From contig JAJECI010000003.1 in the NCBI GenBank assembly GCA_022822065.1, forward strand, positions 124,001 through 188,000: a stretch of DNA of 64,000 nucleotides, in the 5' to 3' direction. The notes beneath the pieces are model-generated. The model had not been told where the DNA came from, searched no databases, and saw nothing but the letters and a program-made list of their open reading frames with translations. The stretch comes from Candidatus Dadabacteria bacterium (lineage in GTDB: Bacteria > Desulfobacterota_D > UBA1144 > Nemesobacterales > Nemesobacteraceae). Position numbers and translations under genes: made by a program. Shown piece by piece: positions 37,758-46,972 of the stretch. Each line of letters opens with the position of its first letter. Positions within the stretch are counted from its first letter, which is position 1.

Positions 37758-38654
37758 TCAGTTGTAGTATCTTCTTACCCACTTCGGAAGCTTGTAATCG
37801 AAAGTGGCCGGTATCTTCAGCTTTTCTTCTTTCCAGCTTTCAGGAAAGGGGTTGTAAGGGGAGGCCACCCTTATTGTCCGCAGCACCTCCCTGTCCAGAT
37901 TCTCGAAACCTGAAGACTCGATTATCCTCACGCTTTCAAGATATCCGTCCTTTCTGAGCGTGAAAACGATCCGGAGGTTTCCCTGCTCCCTTCTTACCTG
38001 CGACTCCCTGGGATACTTCCAGACCTGATAGATCCTCTCTTTCAGCTTCGTGAAATAGGAAATGTATTTGTATTCCGTAGTGTTGAGATCAACGGTGATT
38101 TCCTTCTCGACGTCCTTCGTGCCGAGGAGCTGTTCCTCGGTATTGTAGTCAAACGGAACGTCCGTTATTCTCGGGTTTACCATCTGCGAAGCGGAGGAAT
38201 CTGGACTGTTTTGGGACAGTTCGTTGGGGGATGCTTTTCTTTTTTCGGGCTTGTTTCTGTCTCCTTCGGGTATCATGGCGATCCGGTCTTTTTCAGGGGA
38301 GAATCTTTCCGTGCTTTCTTCCTGCTGTCCGGGTTGAACCGCCCCTGCGGGTTTTCTTTGCGCCGTGCTTTTCTTTGTCGTCTTTGGAACGGACTTTGAG
38401 AGTTTTGTCGTGTCGTCTATCGTAGTCTCTTTTTCAGCCTTGTGAGACTTGTCAGCGAGCCTTGACGGCTTGTCGGGGGGTTCAGTCTCTTTAACCGGTA
38501 TCTCGATGAGTTCTATGTATGTTCTCTCAAGCGAATCCTTGAGACTTTCGGGGTCGGGCAGTATCTCTGAGAAAAGAAACTGAATCAGCAGGAGATTCAG
38601 CACGGTTGAGATCAGAAGAAAAACCGGGAAAGGGACTTTTCTGTTCCTGTTCAT
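37758..38654 (-). CDS. TonB family protein (energy transducer)
   Basis: N-terminal TM, charged/proline linker, C-terminal LKERIYQVWKYPRESQVRREQGNLRIVFTLRKDGYLESVRIIESSG. Confidence 0.85.
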   Translation of the reverse strand: MNRNRKVPFPVFLLISTVLNLLLIQFLFSEILPDPESLKDSLERTYIELIEIPVKETEPPDKPSRLADKSHKAEKETTIDDTTKLSKSVPKTTKKSTAQRKPAGAVQPGQQEESTERFSPEKDRIAMIPEGDRNKPEKRKASPNELSQNSPDSSASQMVNPRITDVPFDYNTEEQLLGTKDVEKEITVDLNTTEYKYISYFTKLKERIYQVWKYPRESQVRREQGNLRIVFTLRKDGYLESVRIIESSGFENLDREVLRTIRVASPYNPFPESWKEEKLKIPATFDYKLPKWVRRYYN

Positions 38655-38696
38655 CGGGGCTTACCAGTGTTTCGGCGCGCGCGGGGCGGGGCCTGT

Positions 38697-39725
38697 TTAT
38701 ATCTTCAGTATATTCTGTATGAGAACCCTGGCAAAATCGGCCGTTTTGAGGTCGCCTCCCAGGTCCCGGGTCTTGTCGCCGTTTGAAAGGGCTATGTTGT
38801 AAGCCGTTTTTATCTTGTCGGCCGCCTCTCTCATATCCTCTCTTCCTTCTGAATCGGCCAGATACCTAAGCATCATCACAGCTGACATTATCAGGGCGAG
38901 CGGATTCGCTATTTCGAGTCCCGCTATGTCCGGCGCGGACCCGTGCACCGCTTCAAAGACCGAGTATTCATCACCTATGTTGGCGCCGGGAACAACGCCG
39001 AGTCCTCCGACAAGGCCGGCGCAGAGGTCGCTCATCACGTCACCGTAAAGGTTCTCAAGCAGTAGCGTGTCAAAAAGGCCCGGGTCCTGAACCAGTCTCA
39101 TGCATCCCGCGTCTATGATGTACTCCTCATACTCGATATCCGGGTACTGTTCGCTTGCCTCCCTTGCCTTTCTTATGAAAAGACCGTCGGTGATCTTCAT
39201 TATATTGGCCTTGTGAAACACGGTCACCTTTTTTCTGTTTCTTTTTCTAGCGTATTCGAAACCCCATCTGGCGATTCGCTCGCACGCTCTCTCGGTCGCG
39301 ACTTTCATGCTCATCACGACCCCGGGGGAGACCGTGTTTTCAACGCCGCTGTAAAGGCCTTCGGTGTTCTCGCGCACGATTACTATGTTAACGTCGGAGA
39401 ATCTGGTCCTCACGCCTTCAATGTTTCGTACCGGCCTTACGGCCGCGTACAGGTCAAGTTTTTTTCTCAGTTCCACGTTCGCCGATGAAAACCCCTCTCC
39501 TATGGGGGTCGTACACGGGCCCTTGAGCGCGACTTTATGCTCCCTTATGGCGTCCAGAGTGACTTCCGGCAGGACTTCCCGGTACTTTTCTATAGCCGAT
39601 ACGCCGGCCCTTCTTATGACCCATTCGATCTTGGCTCCGGAAGCGGCGATGACATCCTTTGTCGCTTCGGCGATTTCCGGGCCGATACCGTCCCCGGGGA
39701 TTAAAACGATTTTTCTAGCGCTCAT
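38697..39725 (-). CDS. isocitrate/isopropylmalate dehydrogenase family (probable NAD-isocitrate dehydrogenase)
   Basis: VLIPGDGIGPEI, IVRENTEGLYSGVE, GDVMSDLCAGLVGGLGVVPGANIG, EAVHGSAPDIAG. Confidence 0.9.
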   Translation of the reverse strand: MSARKIVLIPGDGIGPEIAEATKDVIAASGAKIEWVIRRAGVSAIEKYREVLPEVTLDAIREHKVALKGPCTTPIGEGFSSANVELRKKLDLYAAVRPVRNIEGVRTRFSDVNIVIVRENTEGLYSGVENTVSPGVVMSMKVATERACERIARWGFEYARKRNRKKVTVFHKANIMKITDGLFIRKAREASEQYPDIEYEEYIIDAGCMRLVQDPGLFDTLLLENLYGDVMSDLCAGLVGGLGVVPGANIGDEYSVFEAVHGSAPDIAGLEIANPLALIMSAVMMLRYLADSEGREDMREAADKIKTAYNIALSNGDKTRDLGGDLKTADFARVLIQNILKI

Positions 39726-39748
39726 AATCTGTACGTGTGATACGGTTT

Positions 39749-39761
39749 GAAACCAGGTTTC
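39749..39761. other. 13-bp perfect palindrome upstream of the dehydrogenase gene
   Basis: GAAACC-A-GGTTTC, overlapping GGTTT-G-AAACC at 39744..39754. Confidence 0.5.
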
Positions 39762-39850
39762 TACGAAACATATATGTTCTTATCTGGCAAGTTACGTGCC
39801 GACAAACCACTTTCCGTGTCCGCATGTCCGCAAAGCTTTTGCCAGGCACT

Positions 39851-40432
39851 TCAGCCCAGTTTCTTTAGAAGCAGCACCCCAACCAGAAGCAGTACGAAAA
39901 ATATAACCGTAAATATGTTGAAGTATTTGTCGATAAGCAATTTTACTCTCGCTCCGAAAACCGAAAGGAGGAAGGCAATTATTGCGAACCTGGCAGTTCT
40001 TCCCACGGCGCAGGCGGCGATGAAGGCCAGGAAGTCGACCTTGAAGACTCCCGCCGTCACGGTGAACGCCTTAAAAGGTATGGGAGTGAAGGCCGCGGCC
40101 AAAACTGCTTCAAACGCGTTCTCCGAATACTTGTCGCCTACAACGGCGAACGTCTCCGCGGTTATTATATGGGAGAGAAAGAAATCCCCGACAAGTTCCC
40201 ACACCCAGTATCCTATGAGATACCCCGTTGCCGCTCCCAGTACGGAAAAAACGGAGCAGTAAAGAGCGAAGCGGTATGACTTTCGGGGGTTACCGAGGCA
40301 AAGCGCCATGAGAAGCGGATCGGGAGGTATCGGAAAGAAAGAGGCTTCCGTGAAGGAAACCAGGGAAAGCGCAAAGGGACCATGCTTTCTGTCCGCCCAG
40401 CCCAGAACCCAGTCGTAGAGACTTCTAAGCAT
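39851..40432 (-). CDS. DedA/YqaA-family (VTT domain) membrane protein
   Basis: SFTEASFFPIPPDPLLMALCLG, IPFKAFTVTAGVFKVDFLAFI. Confidence 0.85.
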   Translation of the reverse strand: MLRSLYDWVLGWADRKHGPFALSLVSFTEASFFPIPPDPLLMALCLGNPRKSYRFALYCSVFSVLGAATGYLIGYWVWELVGDFFLSHIITAETFAVVGDKYSENAFEAVLAAAFTPIPFKAFTVTAGVFKVDFLAFIAACAVGRTARFAIIAFLLSVFGARVKLLIDKYFNIFTVIFFVLLLVGVLLLKKLG

Positions 40433-41183
40433 GGTTCTCTAGTTTTTCCCTGAGCTCTTCGAGGTACCCGTAATCGGTCATATCAAGCTTTATAGGGGTT
40501 ATCGAGACATAGCCTTCAAGAACGGACACTATGTCGGAGTTTTCAATTCTAAGGGAATCAAGCTCGTTTCCGCCTATCCAGTAATACTTTTTCCCCCGGG
40601 GATCAGTTTTTTCCACTATTGGTGCTTGGTAAACCCTTTTGCCCTGGCGCGTAACCCGTATTCCCTTTATTTCTTCGAGGGGAAGGTTAGGCACGTTCAC
40701 GTTTAGCAGGGTGTTTTCGGGAAGACCGGCTTTAAGAACGAATTCCGCGGCCACTCTTGAGTAGTGGGCGGCGGTTGGGAACAGGAAGTTCTTTTTTGCC
40801 GCAAGCGATACCGCTATTGCGGGGATTTTCATGAGGGTTGCCTCTATCGCGGCGCTTACGGTTCCTGAATACGTTATGTCATCTCCCATGTTGGCGGCCA
40901 TGTTTATTCCGGAGACCAAGAGATCAGGTTTTTTCTCGCCCAGGATTCCGTTCACGGCGAGATTTACGCAGTCCGTGGGAGTTCCGTCAACGGAGAACAC
41001 TCTCTCTGAGATTTCTTCGATTCTGAGAGGTCTCATGAGGTTGAGCGAGTGGCTCGAAGCGCTCTGGTCGCGGTCGGGAGCCACCGTGTAGACCTCTCCG
41101 AGATGAGACAGAGCGTCTCCAAGGGCTTTTAGGCCTTCTGAGTTCACCCCGTCGTCGTTTGAAAGCAGTATTTTAGTCTTCAT
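40425..41183 (-). CDS. surE: 5'/3'-nucleotidase SurE
   Basis: ILLSNDDGVNSEGLKALG, VDGTPTDCVNLA, SGINMAANMGDDITYSGTVSAAIEA. Confidence 0.95.
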   Translation of the reverse strand: MKTKILLSNDDGVNSEGLKALGDALSHLGEVYTVAPDRDQSASSHSLNLMRPLRIEEISERVFSVDGTPTDCVNLAVNGILGEKKPDLLVSGINMAANMGDDITYSGTVSAAIEATLMKIPAIAVSLAAKKNFLFPTAAHYSRVAAEFVLKAGLPENTLLNVNVPNLPLEEIKGIRVTRQGKRVYQAPIVEKTDPRGKKYYWIGGNELDSLRIENSDIVSVLEGYVSITPIKLDMTDYGYLEELREKLENHA

Positions 41184-41192
41184 GTCTGGGAA

Positions 41193-41269
41193 TGGTCGGG
41201 GTGACCGGATTTGAACCGGTGACCCCCGGCTCCCGAAGCCGGTGCGCTACCAAGCTGCGCTACACCCCG
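41193..41269 (-). tRNA. tRNA-Pro (CGG)
   Basis: CGGGGTG/CACCCCG acceptor, anticodon loop TTCGGGA on minus strand, ACCA end encoded. Confidence 0.95.
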
Positions 41270-41541
41270 AATAAAAAGTTCCGGCTAGATTTTAACCCAT
41301 CAGGGATTTCTCGCAACAGCATGTTAATGGTGCGTTACCTGAGACTGTGAGAGTATTCAGGCAAAACAATTTTTCTGGCAACGAGTTATTCAAAAATGTC
41401 TCAGAAATACAAAATCAAAGAGAGTTCTGGTATTCTTGAGCCTGTTTTTGGCTGCCGGATAGCTATTTTGGTATGCTAACAGTGCTGCTGACTAATATCT
41501 TCACAGCCCGAAATAGCATATTATGGGACTTATACACGTAA

Positions 41542-42141
41542 CTAACCACGCTCATATACACTTACCACCGGCCTTGTTTTTGTTTGTCGGAGTTGTTGAC
41601 ATTCCTGCTTTGCCCAAAAATAAGCCTCGGACGCAGTGCCCCCGTTTTGTGTTACTTCAATCTGTTTTTTCTGTCTGTGGGCGGAACATGTTTTACAACG
41701 ACTTGCCAGCCCAGTAGACCTGTTACGGTCCGTGTGAAATTCCGAGACCGGGAGCTTTTGCCAACACCACGAACAGACATGATATCCTGAAGGTTTCCGA
41801 GGGTATTTTTTCCTCAGTCGCCGATTCCTCCTTGACGACCATCGGTTGTTCCGGATTTTTTCCGCCTCCGGGTTTTTCTGAATCGGATGCCCATTCGCAT
41901 AAATGTTTATCGGGTCCTTGAGTCTCAGGATTTGTTCTCGCTCCTCCTCGTCCGCAGTCTCCTGGTCGTGATGACTGGAGAGGACTTGTATTTTTGGTGA
42001 CGGCATTATCAGCAACTTGTTGTGTAATTTATGGTTGCATGGGTGGTATTTATGTTGTGCCATGCGTTTTTTCATGCCTGTCCTTGTTTGCCCGACATAA
42101 GCCGACCCGTCGGGGAAGGTGATTTTGTATATTTCGATCAT
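41542..42141 (-). CDS. GIY-YIG domain protein with CxxC zinc-finger tail
   Basis: MIEIYKITFPDGSAYVGQTRTGMKKRMAQH; CSWCWQKLPVSEFHTDRNRSTGLASRCKTC. Confidence 0.75.
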   Translation of the reverse strand: MIEIYKITFPDGSAYVGQTRTGMKKRMAQHKYHPCNHKLHNKLLIMPSPKIQVLSSHHDQETADEEEREQILRLKDPINIYANGHPIQKNPEAEKIRNNRWSSRRNRRLRKKYPRKPSGYHVCSWCWQKLPVSEFHTDRNRSTGLASRCKTCSAHRQKKQIEVTQNGGTASEAYFWAKQECQQLRQTKTRPVVSVYERG

Positions 42142-42506
42142 CCTTTCCTTCGAATCGGGCAACAAAAAAGCCGGGTTATGGCTCTGTCGCCTATAAGTTT
42201 GATCTTCACATCGACTGCGGAAAGCGTGTAGTCGCCCGCGTTGCCGCCAGTTGTGAAGCCTAGGGCAAGATTCCAGCGGTTGCTGCCGAAGGAACCGATG
42301 ATTGCGTTGGTGGTCCCCACGATCTGCCCGGTATTGCTTGTCAGGGTTGTCTGCGCCGCCGCCAGAAAAAGGGCGAGGAAAAGAAAAAGGAGAGGGAAAC
42401 TCCCGGCGCTGGCGAAGCCACGCCGCCGGATTTTATGGGGGGGGGGGATGCAGGATGGGTTAATGAAGACTTCTTTTAGGTAGAACTCTTCGTTCCTAAA
42501 ATGCAT
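42138..42506 (-). pseudogene. truncated 5' end of a secreted surface protein (choice-of-anchor-type domain)
   Basis: Signal sequence FPLLFLFLALFLAAAQ then TTLTSNTGQIVGTTNA...ALGFTTGGNAGDYTLSAVDVKIKL, ending abruptly where the GIY-YIG gene begins. Confidence 0.5.
42437..42447. repeat. G11/C11 homopolymer tract
   Basis: 11 consecutive G on + strand, in or just upstream of the minus-strand signal-peptide ORF. Confidence 0.9.
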
Positions 42507-42652
42507 GTATGCAGTATAACATCATGCTGAAAAGCCAACAAATTTTCGCAAATTGTGAGGAGCTGTGACTTAACTTCGGTACTTTCGCATCGTAAGTGCG
42601 GAAGCCGGAAAACAATGGAATTTGCCTTGGAGGCTGACTTGCGGATTTGGTT

Positions 42653-42728
42653 TGGTCGGGGTGACCGGACTTGAACCGGTGACCCCCGGTCCCCCAGACC
42701 GGTGCGCTACCAACTGCGCCACACCCCG
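42653..42728 (-). tRNA. tRNA-Pro (GGG)
   Basis: CGGGGTG/CACCCCG acceptor, anticodon loop CTGGGGG on minus strand, ACCA end. Confidence 0.94.
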
Positions 42729-42776
42729 TATGAATAGAAGCCGGATCAGAAGCGAACGGGACACGGCATGGCCCGT

Positions 42777-43127
42777 CTAGAGATCCTGTCTCAGGGATTT
42801 TAACTCATTTAGAATTTCGCGCAACAGCGCTTTGTCCGAATAGAGGGGGGATATATCTCCGCTTCCGCTTTTCTCATCCCTGAGCCTTTTCTGCACTCCG
42901 GCTATAGTGAATTTCTGATCGTGAAGCAGGTGCTTTATCTTGTGAAAGAGATAAATCGTGTCCTTGTCGTAAAGCCTCTGGGACTTCCTCCTGATAGGCC
43001 TTACCTCTTTGAACTCGGTTTCCCAGTATCTGAGAACATAGGGTTTTACTCCTATGATCTCGCTTACCTCTCCTATCTTGAAATAAAGCTTGTCCGGCAA
43101 GGACAGATCTGAAAGTATTCCAGACAT
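42777..43127 (-). CDS. MerR-family transcriptional regulator
   Basis: YFKIGEVSEIIGVKPYVLRYWETEF. Confidence 0.88.
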   Translation of the reverse strand: MSGILSDLSLPDKLYFKIGEVSEIIGVKPYVLRYWETEFKEVRPIRRKSQRLYDKDTIYLFHKIKHLLHDQKFTIAGVQKRLRDEKSGSGDISPLYSDKALLREILNELKSLRQDL

Positions 43128-43183
43128 GCTTATATTATCATTTCAATACTGGGGAAAAGTCAAGATATAATTATGTCAATCAG

Positions 43184-43786
43184 TTATAAGACACCTTTAA
43201 AGGATTTTCTATGTATCGGGCAGGGCCCCAGATTTCGCAGGGCGCCGAGGTGCTCTTTCGTGGGATAACCCTTGTGGCGGGAAAAACCGTATCCGGGATA
43301 CTCCCTTTCAATCTCGGTCATGATGCGGTCTCTTGTAACCTTCGCTACAATTGAAGCGGCCGCTATTGACGCGCACTTTGAGTCACCCTTTATTATCGCT
43401 TTTTGCTGGATAGGGAGAGAAGTCTTCGAGTTGCCGTCTATGAGAATACAGTCCGGTTTTTTCCCTAGGGCCAGAACGGCTTTTTCCATCGCGAGAAGTG
43501 CCGCCCGCAGGATGTTTATGCGGTCAATCTCCTCGGCCGCGGTCATGCCGACCGAGTAGGCGAGGGCTTTTTCCCGGATCTGTTCGAAGAGCTCGTTTCG
43601 TCTTCTCTCGGAAAGCGCCTTCGAATCCCTGAGTCCTTGAATCGGCCGGGCCCCATCGAGTATGACGGCACCCGCCACTACAGGTCCCGCGAGACATCCT
43701 CTTCCGGCTTCGTCGACCCCGGCCACGATTCTACCGGATCCAGAGATTCTATCTTCAATATGTAAAAGGCAGTCGGATTCAGACAA
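43184..43786 (-). CDS. rnhB: ribonuclease HII
   Basis: VAGVDEAGRGCLAGPVVAGAVIL, KGDSKCASIAAASIVAKVTRD. Confidence 0.95.
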   Translation of the reverse strand: MSESDCLLHIEDRISGSGRIVAGVDEAGRGCLAGPVVAGAVILDGARPIQGLRDSKALSERRRNELFEQIREKALAYSVGMTAAEEIDRINILRAALLAMEKAVLALGKKPDCILIDGNSKTSLPIQQKAIIKGDSKCASIAAASIVAKVTRDRIMTEIEREYPGYGFSRHKGYPTKEHLGALRNLGPCPIHRKSFKGVL

Positions 43787-43794
43787 TTTCCGTG

Positions 43795-44682
43795 TTACGT
43801 GAGCCCGTAGTTTTCAAGTTCTCTTTTCAGTCTTTCGAGACTTTCTCCCGAAAGCTCGTAAAGCGGGGCTCTTATCTCGGGACTGATTTTTCCCATGACG
43901 GCCAAGGCGGCCTTTACAGGTATCGGATTTGATTCCACGAAGAGAACGCTGCTAAGCGGAAGGAGGCGGTAGTGAAGCTCTTTAGCCCTCTCAAGTTCTC
44001 CCCTGGCAAAGGAGTTGTACATTTCCGACACGTCCGCGGGAGCTATGTTCGCCGTTACGCTTATGAAACCCTTGCCCCCCACCGTTAAAAGTGGGTAGTT
44101 AACCGCGTCGTCTCCCGAGAGAAGGATCAGGTCCTCTCCGCAGAGAAAAATGATTCTGCTTGCCTGCTCTAGCGAGCCCGAGGCTTCCTTGATGCCGATT
44201 ACGCTCTCGCAGTCGCAAAAAAGCCTCTCCACGGTTTCCGGCTCTATGTTTACGACCGTGCGTCCCGGCACGTTGTAGAGTATCAGGGGAACGGACGTTT
44301 TGTCAGCAATGGTGCGGAAATGCCGATAGATTCCTTCCTGTGTGGGCTTGTTGTAGTAAGGGGTCACCACCAGGGCCGCGTTCGCACCGGCCTTCTCCGC
44401 GAATTTCGTGAGGCGCAGGGCTTCCTCGGTGCTGTTTGACCCGGTGCCCGCGACCACGGGAACCCTTTCCTTTACCGTATCCACGGTGAATTTTATTACT
44501 TCTTCATGCTCCGCGTGAGACAGGGTGGGGGATTCTCCGGTGGTTCCGACCGGAACTATGCCGTGGGTTCCGCTCTCTATGTGGAACTCTATTAACTCTT
44601 CAAGCCGCCCGTAGTCAACGGCGTTGTCTTTAAACGGCGTTACTATCGCTACTATAGAACCGTGAATCATTTTTTTCTCCAT
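43795..44682 (-). CDS. dapA: 4-hydroxy-tetrahydrodipicolinate synthase
   Basis: VPVGTTGESPTLSHAEHEEVIKF, YYNKPTQEGIYRHF, GIKEASGS. Confidence 0.95.
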   Translation of the reverse strand: MEKKMIHGSIVAIVTPFKDNAVDYGRLEELIEFHIESGTHGIVPVGTTGESPTLSHAEHEEVIKFTVDTVKERVPVVAGTGSNSTEEALRLTKFAEKAGANAALVVTPYYNKPTQEGIYRHFRTIADKTSVPLILYNVPGRTVVNIEPETVERLFCDCESVIGIKEASGSLEQASRIIFLCGEDLILLSGDDAVNYPLLTVGGKGFISVTANIAPADVSEMYNSFARGELERAKELHYRLLPLSSVLFVESNPIPVKAALAVMGKISPEIRAPLYELSGESLERLKRELENYGLT

Positions 44683-44691
44683 ACCAAGAGG

Positions 44692-45219
44692 CTATACCCT
44701 AACTTTTTTACCGCAGGAAGAACAGAAGACGCTAGCGGCGGGAATTCTTGCTCCGCAGTGCATGCAGAAAAAAGTCTCTCCGTCCCCGGCGGAGAGTTCG
44801 ATGGCCTGGGACATCGCCTCTTCGAATTTCCCGGTCAGTTCCTCAAACTCTTTTCTGTACTGCTGATGAAACATTATCGAGTCTTCCGCGTCAACCGTTT
44901 TTATTTCAAGCTTGAGTCCCTTGCTCCTTGTGGAACCGAACTTGTGATGCGTTATGGTGTCAAGCTCTATGTCTCTGAGAACGTTCGCTTTGGAACTGTC
45001 TTTAAGTATCAGGACCCTTTTTCTCGTAAGCATCAGGATGCTTCTGAAAAAAGTGTTTCTGTCTATCCAAGCCCTCGGCTTGTACGTTGAGCTGAGGGTC
45101 GGAACCGTGAGCAGCACGGAATCGTCTTCCCCGAGCAACTCCTTCAGTTCATCGGAGTCGATCCTCGACGGCGCAATGAAAAAATCCGAAAGCTTTTTCA
45201 GGATACCTCTTTCAGACAT
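44692..45219 (-). CDS. PH-like domain protein with C-terminal zinc ribbon
   Basis: CMHCGARIPAASVFCSSCGKK at C terminus. Confidence 0.6.
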   Translation of the reverse strand: MSERGILKKLSDFFIAPSRIDSDELKELLGEDDSVLLTVPTLSSTYKPRAWIDRNTFFRSILMLTRKRVLILKDSSKANVLRDIELDTITHHKFGSTRSKGLKLEIKTVDAEDSIMFHQQYRKEFEELTGKFEEAMSQAIELSAGDGETFFCMHCGARIPAASVFCSSCGKKVRV

Positions 45220-46243
45220 GGTTTCGAACCAGAAGCTCCGCTATCTGCACGGCGTTAAGAGCAGCTCCCTTTCTTAACTGGTCTCCGCTTACCCAGAGAG
45301 AAAGTCCGTTTTCGACCGTGTAATCCTCCCTGATTCTTCCTACGAAGCAGTCGTCTTTCCCGGAACTTTCAACCGGCATCGGATATTCTGAACTCCCAGG
45401 GTCGTCAACGAGCGAGACCCCGGGAAAATTCCTTATGGCCTCCCTTGCCTCCTCCACCGTCAGCTTTCTTTCCGTCTCCAGGTTGAGTGAGACCGAGTGG
45501 GACCGGAAAACCGGAACTCTCACGGTCGTCGCCGTGAGGACTATTGAATCATCCCCCAGTATCTTGCGGGTTTCGTTGTGAAGCTTCATCTCTTCTTTCG
45601 TGTAGCCGCTCTCCGTAAAGGAGTCTATGTGCGGGATCACGTTAAAGGCTATCTGGTGGGGAAACGTGTTTGTTTCGCGCGGGGGCTCTTCGCTCTCGGA
45701 CCAGTTTCGCACCTGGCTTTCAAGTTCCGCTATCCCACCGGCTCCCGCTCCCGAGACCGCCTGAAAGCTTGTCGCCACCACCCTTTTTATTCTTGATACG
45801 TCATGAATGGGCTTAAGCGCCATAATGGCTACCGCGGTCGTGCAATTGGGGTTGGCAACTATTCCTTTTTTTTCGTGAAGCGCGGCCGCCTGAGCGTTTA
45901 TCTCGGGTATTACGAGGGGAATTTCGGGGTCCATCCGAAACGCCGAACTGTTGTCGATAACCACCGCTCCGCTTGCGACGGCGCAGTCCGCGTATTCTCT
46001 GCTTCTCTCGGAGCCGGCGGAAAAAAGAGCTATGTCTATGCCACGAAAGGAGTCCTCGCCCAGCACCGAAACGGCTATCTCCTTTCCGCGGAAACTGTAT
46101 TTTCTCCCTAGGGAGCGCTCAGAAGCGAGAAGGCGAAGTTCTCCCACGGGGAAATTTCTTTCCTCGAGTATCTGCATCATCTCTTGCCCCACGGCGCCCG
46201 TGGCTCCCGCTATCGCCACGTTGTATTTTTCTTTTCTTTCCAT
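45212..46243 (-). CDS. asd: aspartate-semialdehyde dehydrogenase
   Basis: VAIAGATGAVGQEMM, GIVANPNCTTAVAIMALKPI, RVPVFRSHSVS. Confidence 0.95.
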   Translation of the reverse strand: MERKEKYNVAIAGATGAVGQEMMQILEERNFPVGELRLLASERSLGRKYSFRGKEIAVSVLGEDSFRGIDIALFSAGSERSREYADCAVASGAVVIDNSSAFRMDPEIPLVIPEINAQAAALHEKKGIVANPNCTTAVAIMALKPIHDVSRIKRVVATSFQAVSGAGAGGIAELESQVRNWSESEEPPRETNTFPHQIAFNVIPHIDSFTESGYTKEEMKLHNETRKILGDDSIVLTATTVRVPVFRSHSVSLNLETERKLTVEEAREAIRNFPGVSLVDDPGSSEYPMPVESSGKDDCFVGRIREDYTVENGLSLWVSGDQLRKGAALNAVQIAELLVRNHV

Positions 46244-46250
46244 TTCCCGA

Positions 46251-46703
46251 TCAGTCCGCCCGGTTGCGGTACTTTGATTCGATTCCGGCTACTTTTTCTA
46301 TGTTTTCCTTTTCCGAGGGATCCGGTCCGCTCTGGAACCACGCGTCAAGGATCTCTTTCGCTACGTCAGGGGATACAAGACGCAGACTCATGGCGAGTAT
46401 GTTCGCGTCGTTCCACATACGCGCGCCCGCGGCCGTCTTTGAATCCGTACACAGAGCCGCCCTTATTCCGGGGACCTTGTTCGCGGCAATGCTTACCCCC
46501 GTTCCCGTCGAGCAGAACAGTATTCCCTGGTGGCACTCTTTTTGAGAAACCCTCTCGGCCACCTGCTCCGCGACTTCCGCCCATTCCACGTTTTCATCCG
46601 CGAGCGGTCCGAACAGCTCAACTTCCATGTCCCTTTTGCGAAGCTCTTCTATTACCTCTTCGGTGAGAGCGTTTTTTTCATCACTTCCAACAGCGATCTT
46701 CAT
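46251..46703 (-). CDS. rpiB: ribose-5-phosphate isomerase B / RpiB-LacA family
   Basis: MKIAVGSDEKN, GILFCSTGTGVSIAANKVPGIRAALC; start moved to 46703. Confidence 0.88.
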   Translation of the reverse strand: MKIAVGSDEKNALTEEVIEELRKRDMEVELFGPLADENVEWAEVAEQVAERVSQKECHQGILFCSTGTGVSIAANKVPGIRAALCTDSKTAAGARMWNDANILAMSLRLVSPDVAKEILDAWFQSGPDPSEKENIEKVAGIESKYRNRAD

Positions 46704-46972
46704 CTTCGGGGTCTCCTTTCTCGGACCGAAAAACATGCCGATTCATTTTCATATAAGTCTATACCATAATATGGCGGCAACATCACGGGGTCAAACAATC
46801 TGTTAATTGGTGCGAATTACCGTACTGAGAATTTTGGCTCAGCAGAGCAATCTGGAGGCATCTGGGAGCTGAATGACAGGCAGATTTCACTAATATCTCC
46901 GCGTTTTGCACAAGTGGTTTCCGTCTACGCGCCGGTTGTAACGGGTTTTGTCTTAGGATAAGATCAAGTAAC

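Noticed and set aside
41300-41360. Similarity of 'gttaatggtgcgttacctgaga' to 'gttaattggtgcgaattaccgtactgaga' near 46802
   Set aside because: Short, imperfect and only two copies; could be a dispersed repeat but cannot be supported without a genome-wide search.
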